Positions 32,473 through 40,338 of a DNA stretch of 64,000 bases are shown one piece after another. The position numbers and the translations under genes were made by a program. Each line of letters starts with the position of its first letter. Positions within the stretch are counted from its first letter, which is position 1. Below the pieces are notes generated by a model that did not search any database, was not told where the DNA came from, and saw nothing but the letters and a program-made list of their open reading frames with translations. Where the stretch lies: positions 1 to 64,000 of the forward strand of contig NZ_JOFL01000001.1 in the NCBI RefSeq assembly GCF_000719265.1, in the 5' to 3' direction. This stretch comes from Streptomyces roseoverticillatus (lineage in GTDB: Bacteria; Actinomycetota; Actinomycetes; Streptomycetales; Streptomycetaceae).

Positions 32473-33678
32473 TCAGGCCGCCACGCGCCCGGGGCGGGGA
32501 GCGCAGTCCAGCAGCGACGCCTTGAGGAGGTAGTCGGTGCGGGCGTCCGCGTCGGCGGTCATGCGGCCGATGTCGTCGAGGGCGGAGCGCAGGGCCGTGG
32601 CGTCGTCGATGCCGGCGGTGCGGGCCTCGCTGCGCGGGATGACGGCGTCCTGGACGACGGCGCGGCGGGCCGCGGCCACGGTGGTCAGGGAGCGGTCCCC
32701 GGCCTCGCCGCGGTACAGGCGGATCAGGGCGCGGCCGTAGGCGACGGCGTCGTGCAGGCCGCAGTTCATGTTCATGCCGCCGGCGGTGGAGGTCAGGTGG
32801 GCGGCGTCGCCGGCGAACAGCACGCGCCCGGCCCGGAACCGCGGCAGGACGAAGGCGGCCAGGCGGTACGTGTGGGCGTCGAGGATGCGGATGCGGGAGT
32901 CGAGGCCGGGCAGGCTGCGCGCGACCAGGGCGTGCACGGCCGCGGGGGCGGTGACGTGCTCGCGGGGGGTGGTGGCGGGGATGCGGTGGATCAGGCGCCA
33001 GTGGTCGGGCATGCCCAGCACGCTGAAGGAGGTGCGCGCGTCGCGGACGTACGTCAGCGGGGACAGGTCCGGCACCAGGGCGTCGAGCGGGGTGTCGGTG
33101 ACGATGCGCAGGGCGTAGGAGGGATAGGGGCGGGCCCGGGAGTCGAGCTGCAGCAGGTCGCGGACGGTGCTGCGGGCGCCGTCGGCAGCGATGACGTGGC
33201 GGGCGGTGACCGGGGCGCGGGCGCCGTCGGGGCCGCGGGTCCACACGCGCAGGCCGTCGGGCTCCTGGCGGAGGTCGAAGACCGTGTGTCCGAAGGCGAC
33301 GTCGGCGTGGGGGTGGCGGCCGAGGGCGGCCAGGAGCAGCGGGGTCAGGCGAGCCTGTTCGGCGTGGACCCGGTAGGGGTGGGCGGTGCGGCCTTCGAGG
33401 GGCGCGTAGGGCAGGCGGTGCAGGAGGTTCCGGTCGAGGTCGCGCCACTGGATCTCGGTGACGTCGCGGCCGGCCGCGCGCAGGGGCGCGGCGATGCCGA
33501 GTTCGTCGAGGAGGTCGAGGGTGGCGGGGTGGAACGTCGACGCCCGGGAGGCGGTCGACAGCCCGTCGGCCGCTTCGAGGACGGTGACCGGCACGCCGCC
33601 GTGGGCCAGGACGAGGGCGGCGGTGAGCCCGACGGGGCCGGCGCCCACGACGACGACCCGGTGCCGGCGTGGGTTCAT
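32473..33678 (-). CDS. Group A FAD-dependent monooxygenase
   Basis: 401 residues from ATG 33678, overlapping the preceding stop by four bases. FAD motif VVVVGAGPVGLTAALVLAHGG, the DG-type motif in VIAADGARSTVRDLL, and the GD motif in RVLFAGDAAHLTSTAGGMNMNCGLHDA. This is the PheA/UbiH-like aromatic hydroxylase family, using NAD(P)H and oxygen. In this cluster the obvious ring substrate would be porphobilinogen or a pyrrole made from it; such enzymes can hydroxylate or open electron-rich rings. Substrate is inference. Confidence 0.88.
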   Translation of the reverse strand: MNPRRHRVVVVGAGPVGLTAALVLAHGGVPVTVLEAADGLSTASRASTFHPATLDLLDELGIAAPLRAAGRDVTEIQWRDLDRNLLHRLPYAPLEGRTAHPYRVHAEQARLTPLLLAALGRHPHADVAFGHTVFDLRQEPDGLRVWTRGPDGARAPVTARHVIAADGARSTVRDLLQLDSRARPYPSYALRIVTDTPLDALVPDLSPLTYVRDARTSFSVLGMPDHWRLIHRIPATTPREHVTAPAAVHALVARSLPGLDSRIRILDAHTYRLAAFVLPRFRAGRVLFAGDAAHLTSTAGGMNMNCGLHDAVAYGRALIRLYRGEAGDRSLTTVAAARRAVVQDAVIPRSEARTAGIDDATALRSALDDIGRMTADADARTDYLLKASLLDCAPRPGRVAA

Positions 33679-34427
33679 GCCCGGCTGCCGGCGCGGTCGG
33701 CGAGGCGCTGCAGCGGCCGGGGCAGGGCGCCCTCGGGGCCGGCGGGCGTGGCGTCGGTGTGCTTGAGGGCCCACCGGGCGGAGCAGATGTTGGAGGTGAG
33801 CAGGGTGCGGTCGTTGCCGTCGCCGATGCGCTCCAGGGCCTCGAAGGTGAACATGCCGGTGCCGGTGAACAGCAGGGTGGCGTCCGGGGCGAGATCAGTG
33901 GCGCCGGCCTGGCGCACGAGGTCGTCGGTGGTGACGTCGTACGGGGAGAAGCGCTCGCCCGCCCGGACGGGGACGACACGGGTGATGTTCAGGCCGGCCT
34001 TCTGCCAGTACCGGGCGGAGAGTTCGGTGAGCCACGGCTCGTACGGGGAGACCAGCACGATGTCGGTCAGGCCGAGGTCGGTGCAGGTGTCGAGGGTGGC
34101 CAGGGTGGAGGAGGCCACGGGATAGCCGGCGCTCTGCGCGATACGGTCGCACAGTTCGCGGTCCCCGTCGGGGTCGAGGAGGTAGTGCGAGCCGCTGCAG
34201 GCGACCACGACGGCGTCGAGCGCCAGTCCGCCGAACCCGGCGATGACGCCGGGCAGTTGCTCGTTGTAGACGTCCAGGCGGTCGCGCAGGGTGCGGCCGG
34301 GCAGGACGGGGAAGCGGGAGGTGTGCAGGTGCATGGCCGGGGCCGTGAGCCGGGCGATCTCCGGTTCGGCGGCGGCGTTCCCGGACGGGACGACGACGCC
34401 GAGGCGCGCGGTGCTGTGCATGGTCAT
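33675..34427 (-). CDS. Maleate isomerase/arylmalonate decarboxylase-like protein with one Cys
   Basis: 250 residues. Asp/Glu racemase superfamily: LGVVVPSGNAAAEPEIARL start and VVVACSGSHYLL with C77 at the first catalytic position. The second position, usually SCT, reads FTGTGM (188-192), so only one cysteine remains. The region SNICSARWAL matches the family's last motif. Maleate isomerases need two thiols and arylmalonate decarboxylases one (at the other site), so the chemistry here may be new: isomerising or decarboxylating a small dicarboxylate or amide from ring oxidation is a fair guess. Coupled to the monooxygenase by a four-base overlap. Confidence 0.78.
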   Translation of the reverse strand: MTMHSTARLGVVVPSGNAAAEPEIARLTAPAMHLHTSRFPVLPGRTLRDRLDVYNEQLPGVIAGFGGLALDAVVVACSGSHYLLDPDGDRELCDRIAQSAGYPVASSTLATLDTCTDLGLTDIVLVSPYEPWLTELSARYWQKAGLNITRVVPVRAGERFSPYDVTTDDLVRQAGATDLAPDATLLFTGTGMFTFEALERIGDGNDRTLLTSNICSARWALKHTDATPAGPEGALPRPLQRLADRAGSRA

Positions 34428-34568
34428 GGAAGGAAGCCCCCTGGTGTGCGGAATGGCGGCGGCAACGGCCGCGGGAAGTCCTCGGTCGCCGCGGGCCGGT
34501 GCGTGTCCGGCGCGCCCTGCGGCGTAACTGGACGGTATGACGGGGGCGTTGGGTGGTGCACTACGGGA

Positions 34569-35111
34569 TCACGCAGTCAGCCGTTCCTGCGGGCGGGCCG
34601 GGGTGAGGGTCTCGGGGAGGGTGGCGCCGAGGGCGGGGGCGAGCTGGGCGCGGCGCCGGATGGAGAGCTTGCGGTAGACGCGGGTGAGGTGCTGCTCGAC
34701 GGCCCGGCAGGAGACGCCCAGGCGCGCGGCGATGTCGTTGTTGGTGTGCCCGGCCAGGACGAGGCGGGTGATGCGCCGCTCGTGCGGGGTCAGGGCGGCC
34801 GCCGCGGGCGGAGGGGTGCGGGTGGCGCCACCGGTGAAGTCCGGGCGGCCGTAGGCGATGTTCCAGTTGCGGATCCGGGACTGGGCGACGAGGGATTCGC
34901 GGACCAGGGGGTCGGGGCGCAGGGCGCGGTGGAGGGCGATCTCGTCGGGGGCGTCGACGAGGAGGATCTCGCCTCCTTCGCCGTCCCAGGGGCCGCCGCC
35001 GATGAGGGTGCCGCGGGCGGACAGGGTGTGCAGGAAGGTCTCGTGCGCGCCCCAGAGGCGGCCGAAGCGGTGGTCCAGGGTCCTGAAGGTGCGTTCGACG
35101 ACGTACGTCAT
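34569..35111 (-). CDS. YciI-LuxR fusion regulator 1
   Basis: 180 residues from ATG 35111 (GAGGAAC upstream). Residues 1-95 look like a YciI-type dimeric alpha-beta domain (HETFLHTLSARGTLIGGGPWDGEGGEILLVDAPDE, then RPDPLVRESLV); residues 108-170 are a LuxR/GerE helix-turn-helix (LTPHERRITRLVLAGHTNND, RAVEQHLTRVYRKLSIRRRAQL). A paralogue with the same order is at 42130. The YciI part may sense a small cluster metabolite. It heads the minus-strand operon and probably activates it. Confidence 0.8.
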   Translation of the reverse strand: MTYVVERTFRTLDHRFGRLWGAHETFLHTLSARGTLIGGGPWDGEGGEILLVDAPDEIALHRALRPDPLVRESLVAQSRIRNWNIAYGRPDFTGGATRTPPPAAAALTPHERRITRLVLAGHTNNDIAARLGVSCRAVEQHLTRVYRKLSIRRRAQLAPALGATLPETLTPARPQERLTA

Positions 35112-35269
35112 GGCGGGTTCCTCGGGTGCTTCGTCGCGTCCGGCCGGTGGCGGGCGGGCCGGGCCGGTGCGCGGGGTGGGCTGGTGACGGCGAAGGGGGC
35201 GGGATGGCGGGGACACGCGGTGTCCGCCGGGGCGGTGCGTGCTTCCCGAGTCCCGCCCCCTGGGGGCGA

Positions 35270-35291
35270 GGCCGCCGGGGAGGGGGCGGCC
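35270..35291 (-). terminator. Possible terminator after the EamA gene
   Basis: A 7-bp GC stem (GGCCGCC with GGCGGCC) and 8-nt loop, 20 bp beyond the EamA stop and 159 bp before the YciI-LuxR start. Modest. Confidence 0.4.
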
Positions 35292-35310
35292 GTCGGTGCG
35301 GTGCGGCGGG

Positions 35311-36261
35311 CTACTGGGCGCCTGCGGCGGGGGCCGTGCCCACCCGGGAGGCCGGTGCGGCGTCCGCGGCCGGCGCGGGGGCGGCGGCGGGGGCCGGCTT
35401 GCGGCGCAGCAGGGCGGTGGCGGCGAGGACGGCCGCGGTGCCCAGCAGGACGGTCCAGCCGAGGGGTTCGTCGAGGAAGACGGCGCCCAGGACGACGGAG
35501 ACGACGGTCATGAGGTAGATGACGGTGGCTGCCGCGGCGGCGCCGTCCTTGGTGATGATGATGGTGTTGAGCAGGACGGCGAAGCCGGTGCAGACGATGC
35601 CCAGGATGATCAGGGCGATGACGGAGTCGGTGCGCCACTCGACCGGTTCGAGGCCGATGAAGGGCACGGCGACGAGCGTCATGAGGGCGGCGATGGCGAG
35701 CTGGCCGCCGGCGAGCATGAAGACGGGGATGCCGCGGCCGGCCAGGAAGCGCCCGACGTAGGCGAAGCTGCTGCCGAAGCTGACGGCGCCGAGCACGAAG
35801 CAGACGATGCTGCCGGTCGAGGCGTGCGTGCCGTCGCTCCAGGGGGCGGCGACGAGGACGACGCCGAGCAGGCCGATGGCCATGCCCCAGATGCGGGCCG
35901 CGCCGAGGCGCTTCTCGGAGCCGAGGAGGACGGCGGCTCCGAGGGTCCACACGGGGCCGGTGCCGCTGACGATGCCGGCGATGTTGCTGGAGCCGGTGCG
36001 CTCCCCTTCGGCGAACAGCAGCCAGGGGACGGCGTTGCCGAGGAAGGCGGCCACGGCCATGTGGCCGAGGACCTTCTTGTCGCGGGGGAGCTTCTGGCCC
36101 TTGGCCACGCCGATGGTCAGCAGGACGGCGGCGCCCAGGACGAGGCGGACGAAGACCATCTCCACGGGGGAGAAGGCGTATCCGGAGATTTTGATCCACA
36201 GGAAGACGGAGCCCCACAGCAGGCTCAGGGCGGAAAGCCGCAGGACGGCACCCTTCGACAT
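35311..36261 (-). CDS. EamA-family (DMT) exporter
   Basis: 316 residues from ATG 36261 (GAGGAGA upstream). Ten predicted membrane segments in two EamA repeats; typical motifs are LLWGSVFLWIKISGYAF, FVRLVLGAAVLL, NIAGIVSGTGPVWT and LNTIIITKDGAAAAATVIYLMTVVSVVLGAVFLDEPL. Such transporters export amino acids, metabolites or toxic intermediates. It has a long Ala/Pro-rich cytoplasmic tail. In this context it may export the cluster product or relieve 5-aminolevulinate load. Confidence 0.88.
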   Translation of the reverse strand: MSKGAVLRLSALSLLWGSVFLWIKISGYAFSPVEMVFVRLVLGAAVLLTIGVAKGQKLPRDKKVLGHMAVAAFLGNAVPWLLFAEGERTGSSNIAGIVSGTGPVWTLGAAVLLGSEKRLGAARIWGMAIGLLGVVLVAAPWSDGTHASTGSIVCFVLGAVSFGSSFAYVGRFLAGRGIPVFMLAGGQLAIAALMTLVAVPFIGLEPVEWRTDSVIALIILGIVCTGFAVLLNTIIITKDGAAAAATVIYLMTVVSVVLGAVFLDEPLGWTVLLGTAAVLAATALLRRKPAPAAAPAPAADAAPASRVGTAPAAGAQ

Positions 36262-36535
36262 GATTCTCCTCGGCGTCGCGGTGCCCCGGGGGTCCGGACG
36301 GTCACGTCCACGGACGGGCCATTCGGGGCATTTCGGTCTCGTTGGGGGCAGGGCCGTACCGGGCGCAACAGGGGGAACGAGCAAGGGCGTTGCGGCGCCG
36401 GTGCGGGCCGAGCCGGGCAGAGTCCCGGGGGTGGTGCGGCGGCCGGGCTCTGGGATAGAGCCTCACACCGCCGCCCCCGCGGCGTCCATCGAGGGATTCT
36501 TCCGATGATCGTGAAGGCGGGCTTACGGTTCGCTT

Positions 36536-37498
36536 CTACCGTTCGCCGTCGTCCTGCGCGCGGGCCGTCGCGGCCGCCTGCGCCAGGGCCTCGACGACGG
36601 CCGCGACCTGGGGCAGGCTCCCGTCGCCGGCGCGCACGGCGGCGAACACCTGCCGGCAGGGCGCGTCGTCGAAGGTCTTGACGACCACGCCGGAACGGGC
36701 CGCGGAGCGGGCCAGGCGCGGGACGAGGCTGATGCCCATGCCGTGCCGGACGGCCGCGAACGTGGCCTCCCAGTCGCCGATGGCGTGCGTGGCGCGCGGC
36801 GTGAACCCGGCGGCGGCGCAGGCCGCCAGGGGGATCTCCTGGCACATGCCGGCGGTGGCGAAGATCCACGCCTCGTCGGCGAGGTCGGCGAGCGTCAGCG
36901 ACGCCGCCTCCTCCAGCCGGTGGCCCAGGGGCAGCGCCACGTCGAAGATCTCCTGCATGAGGGGGAACTTCTCGAACCGCGGGTCGCCGACGGGCGCGTT
37001 CGGGGACTCCACGGCGATGACGACGTCGGTGCGCCCGTCGGCGAGCATCTCGAAGCTGACCGGCGGGTCGACCTCGGCGAGGGTCGTGCGCAGCTGGGGC
37101 CGGCTCTCCTTGAGGATGGCGGCGGCGGGCAGGATCAGCGGGGTGAGCGTGGTGGCGAAACCGGCCACCGACACCTCGCCGGTCTCCCCCTCGCGCCAGG
37201 CGGCCACCGCCTCGTGGAGCCGGTCGGTCCAGGTGAAGATCTCCTCGGCGTGGCGCAGCACGATGCGGGCCGCGCCGGTCAGGCGCAGCCGGCGGCCGGC
37301 CGGTTCGGTCAGGCGCACGCCCAGCTCCTTGGAGAGGGCGGCCAGTTGCTGGGACACGGCGGAGGGCGTCAGGTGCAGGGCGGCCGCGGCGGCGCTGACC
37401 GTCTTGCGGCGGTCGAGCTCCGCCAGGACTCTCAGGCGGCGCAGGTCCACGTCGGGGTGGCGCGGCGCGGGGGCCGCGCCGGGGGTGGGTGTGGTCAT
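36536..37498 (-). CDS. LysR-family regulator
   Basis: 320 residues. N-terminal winged helix: DLRRLRVLAELDRRKTVSAAAAALHLTPSAVSQQLAALSKELGVRL, then the ligand-binding domain (GEVSVAGFATTLTPLILPAA, GISLVPRLA). Sits between the LLM oxidoreductase and EamA genes, all on the minus strand; 13 bp from the LLM stop, so cotranscription with it is likely, while EamA is 274 bp further on. Possible cluster-specific regulator. Confidence 0.9.
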   Translation of the reverse strand: MTTPTPGAAPAPRHPDVDLRRLRVLAELDRRKTVSAAAAALHLTPSAVSQQLAALSKELGVRLTEPAGRRLRLTGAARIVLRHAEEIFTWTDRLHEAVAAWREGETGEVSVAGFATTLTPLILPAAAILKESRPQLRTTLAEVDPPVSFEMLADGRTDVVIAVESPNAPVGDPRFEKFPLMQEIFDVALPLGHRLEEAASLTLADLADEAWIFATAGMCQEIPLAACAAAGFTPRATHAIGDWEATFAAVRHGMGISLVPRLARSAARSGVVVKTFDDAPCRQVFAAVRAGDGSLPQVAAVVEALAQAAATARAQDDGER

Positions 37499-37511
37499 GC
37501 TGCGGGCAACA

Positions 37512-38429
37512 TCAGCGCAGGCGCTGCTGTTCCGGGTCGATGACCTTACGGGCGAGGGTTTCGAGGGCGTCGAGGTCGCGGGCGTTGCGCTCGGGGGTGC
37601 GGGGCTCGCCGGGGAACGTCGGGTCGAGGACGACGGTGGGGACGCCCAGGGCGTCCAGGAGGGCCAGGTCCTGGTGGATCTCGTCGAGGCTGCCCTCGCC
37701 CATGAGCCGGCCGTTGCCCAGGGGACGGGCGGTGACGCGGAGTTTGATGCGGGGCACGAGTGCGGGCACGGGCAGGTCCAGTTCCTTGGCCGTCCGCTCC
37801 AGGGCGGGCAGGCCGTAGCCGGTCAGCCACTGGGCGGTGACGGAGGTGGGGTGCCAGGCGTCGCCGAAGCGCACGGCGCGGCGCAGGGCGCCGGGGCTGT
37901 GCCCGCCGACCCACACGGGCGGGCCCGGGCGCTGCAGGGGTGCCGGGCCGGTGTGCAGGTGGTCGAAGGACACGAACTCGCCGTGGTGGCTGACCACGTC
38001 GTTCGCCCAGCAGGCCTTGATGACGGCGAGGTACTCGTCGCTCCGGGCGCCGCGGCGGGCGTAGGGGACGCCGAGCGCGGCGAACTCGCCCGGGGCCCAG
38101 CCCGCGGCCGCGCCGAGGACGAAGCGGCCGCCGCTGAGCCGGTCGATGGCCGCTGCCATGCGGGCGGTCAGGACGGGGTGGCGGTAGGGCAGGATCGTCA
38201 CGGTCGTGCCGAGCCCGATCGTGCGGGTCACGCCGGCCAGGTAGGACAGCACGGTGAACGGGTCGTAGAAGGGGGCGGCGAACAGGCGCTGGACCTCGGG
38301 GGTGGGGGCGACGTGGTCGGACACCAGCAGGTGGTGGTAGCCGAGCTGTTCGAGCCGGCCGGCCCACTCCCCCAGGGTCTCGGGGGTGGCGCCGGGGCCG
38401 TAGTTGGGGACGTTGACGCCGAACTTCAC
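37512..38429 (-). CDS. LLM-class F420-dependent oxidoreductase
   Basis: 305 residues. Luciferase-like TIM barrel: MKFGVNVPNYGPGATPETL, LLVSDHVAP, VTRTIGLGTTVTILPYRHPVLTA, and GRFVLGAAAGWAPGEFAALG, which fit the F420-using subgroup rather than FMN monooxygenases. It would reduce or oxidise a C=C or C-OH bond of a pathway intermediate. It lies next to the cluster regulators and is preceded by a repeat-rich 337-bp gap. Confidence 0.85.
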   Translation of the reverse strand: MKFGVNVPNYGPGATPETLGEWAGRLEQLGYHHLLVSDHVAPTPEVQRLFAAPFYDPFTVLSYLAGVTRTIGLGTTVTILPYRHPVLTARMAAAIDRLSGGRFVLGAAAGWAPGEFAALGVPYARRGARSDEYLAVIKACWANDVVSHHGEFVSFDHLHTGPAPLQRPGPPVWVGGHSPGALRRAVRFGDAWHPTSVTAQWLTGYGLPALERTAKELDLPVPALVPRIKLRVTARPLGNGRLMGEGSLDEIHQDLALLDALGVPTVVLDPTFPGEPRTPERNARDLDALETLARKVIDPEQQRLR

Positions 38430-38475
38430 GGGGATCTCCGATCGCTGGGGGCCGGGGTGGGGCCGGGGGGCGGTG

Positions 38476-38636
38476 CTGATGACGGGTGACGGGTGGGTGA
38501 CGGGTGACGGGTATCGGGTTGCTGATGCGGATTTCGGGTTACGGGTTACGGGTCCGGCGACCGGTCACGGGGGGGCGACCGGTTACGGGGCCGGACGGCT
38601 GATGACGGAACGGCCGGCTGATGACGGGACGGACGG
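38476..38636. repeat. Degenerate short-repeat tract in a 337-bp gene-free gap
   Basis: The gap 38430-38766 has no gene. It holds repeated GTGACGGGT units (38477-38511), two GGGTTAC units (38536-38549) and two copies of GGCTGATGACGG (about 38598 and 38615). The tract lies 50-200 bp upstream of the LLM start. Confidence 0.6.
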
Positions 38637-38766
38637 ACACCGCATCGCGGGGTGCCCAAGCCGGCGTCCGGTGCCGGCCACCCCACTTCCGCCGCGGCGG
38701 CGGTGTGCCACAACGGTGGCGATCGGCGGTGCCGTGCGGCCTGAGGCCGGGCGACGGCACCGCCGG

Positions 38767-40044
38767 TCACCCGGGCGGGGGTTGCGCGCCCTGGCGGCGG
38801 GAGCCTTGTTGCCGCGGTAGCCGGCGGGGCCGGGTGCCTTGGGGACCCGGGACGGGGCCGTGAGGCGGCGGGCCCGGAGCCCCGTCCCGGCGGACGCCGC
38901 GACGGGCGCCGCGGCGGGCACCACGGCGAGCACCGGCCAGGTGGACGGCCAACGCGACCACGGCGCAGCCGGACGCGGCCAGCGGCAGGTCGTACGGGGC
39001 GAGGCCCGCCGCCAGGGCCGCGCCGCCGAGGGCGGCGCCGGCCGATCCGCCGAGGTACGTGGCCGAGCTGTTGAGGGCGAGGGCCGCGGCCCCGCGGGCG
39101 GGCCCGGCCGCCAGCAGGCGGTGCTGCTGGGGGACGACGAAGGCCCAGCCGGCCGCGCCCCACACGGCCAGCAGCGGCCACAGCCACCACGGGCCGCGGG
39201 CGAACCCGATCGCCGCCAGGGCGAGGGCGAGTGCCGACAGCAGCACCCCGGTCAGCAGGCCGGGACGGGGGACGCGGTCCAGCAGAGGGCCGATGGCGAA
39301 GCTCCCCAGCACGCCGCCCAGCCCCCACACCCACAGCCCGGCGCCGCCGGGCCCTCCGTCCGCCGCGTCCAGCACCGGCAGGAGATACGTGTAGAGGCCC
39401 AGGCTGGCGACGGTCTGGCAGAAGGTGGTCAGGACGGCGGCGCCGGTCCGGGGGGCCTTCAGCTGGGCGGCGCGCTCGGCGAGCGAGGGCAGGGTCGCGC
39501 CGCCCATGGGCGGCAGCAGGAGGGCCGTGCCCAGGTGGGCGGCGGCTCCGATGCCGGTCACCAGCCACAGCGCGGAGCGCCACCCGGTGTGGCCGGCGAG
39601 CAGCAGGCCCACGGGGACGCCGAGGACGGTGCCGCAGCTGAGCCCGCCCAGGACCACGGCCAGGGCGCGGCCCCGGCGTTCGGGTCCGGCGAGGAGCGAG
39701 GCGGCCGCAGCGGCGGTGGGCATGAAGACGCCGGCCGCCGCGCCCGCCAGCACGCGCGTGCCCGCCAGGCTCACCGCGTCCGGGGCGAGCGCGCCGGCGG
39801 CGTTGGCCAGGGTGAAGGCGGCCAGGGAAACGAGCAGGATCCGGCGCATGCCCAGGCGGCCCAGCGCGGTCTGCGCGAGCGGGGCGAGGAGCGCGTAGGA
39901 GACGGCGAAGACGGTCACGAGCTGACCGGCCGCCGCGGCCCCGCCGCGGAACTCGCCGGAGATCTGCGGCAGCAGTCCGGCCGTCATGTAGGCGTCGGTG
40001 CCCACCGCCAGGGCGCCCAGCGCCAGCAGGATCACGCGCAGCAC
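38767..40044 (-). CDS. MFS exporter (DHA1-like)
   Basis: 425 residues from GTG 40044 (AAAGGA seven bases upstream). Twelve membrane segments of the arabinose-efflux/drug-H+ antiporter group: LLALGALAVGTDAYMTAGLLPQIS, loop LGRLGMRRILLVSL, and LAGAAAGVFMPTAAAAASLL. The C-terminal tail is unusual: repeated GARR units, then a Pro/Arg/Gln-rich stretch of about 50 residues. Diverges from gltX. Likely exports the cluster product. Confidence 0.88.
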   Translation of the reverse strand: MLRVILLALGALAVGTDAYMTAGLLPQISGEFRGGAAAAGQLVTVFAVSYALLAPLAQTALGRLGMRRILLVSLAAFTLANAAGALAPDAVSLAGTRVLAGAAAGVFMPTAAAAASLLAGPERRGRALAVVLGGLSCGTVLGVPVGLLLAGHTGWRSALWLVTGIGAAAHLGTALLLPPMGGATLPSLAERAAQLKAPRTGAAVLTTFCQTVASLGLYTYLLPVLDAADGGPGGAGLWVWGLGGVLGSFAIGPLLDRVPRPGLLTGVLLSALALALAAIGFARGPWWLWPLLAVWGAAGWAFVVPQQHRLLAAGPARGAAALALNSSATYLGGSAGAALGGAALAAGLAPYDLPLAASGCAVVALAVHLAGARRGARRGARRGVRRDGAPGPPPHGPVPGPQGTRPRRLPRQQGSRRQGAQPPPG

Positions 40045-40277
40045 ATCGGCGTCCTTTCCCTCCGTCCGGGCCGGCCCTCTTGCGGGGCAGCCGGGAACAG
40101 CGTGGCTCACCGCCCGTCGTGACGGGCCGGTGCGCGGCGCGGAGGGTTCGGGTTCCCACATCACCGTCAGCGCCGGGACGGGGCACGGGGGCCGGGGCGA
40201 CCTAGTGTCGGCACCCGGACACCCGCTCTGTTCACCGCAGTTGACCCGTTGCCCCGTTCATCGCTGCTGCTTCATCG

Positions 40278-40317
40278 CTGCCGATGCTGCCGATGCCGAT
40301 GCCGCTGATGCCGCTGT
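40278..40317. repeat. GCTGCCGAT/GCCGAT microrepeat before gltX
   Basis: Consecutive GCTGCCGAT, GCTGCCGAT, GCCGAT and GCCGCTGAT-type units lie 22-60 bp before the gltX start in the divergent gap with the MFS gene. Possible slippage-prone leader. Confidence 0.45.
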
Positions 40318-40338
40318 TGCACGACGGAAGGATGTGCC

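Noticed and set aside
32752..35513. Long plus-strand open frames opposite the monooxygenase, racemase-like and LuxR genes
   Set aside because: Antisense shadows with low-complexity composition; the minus-strand products all have recognised motifs.
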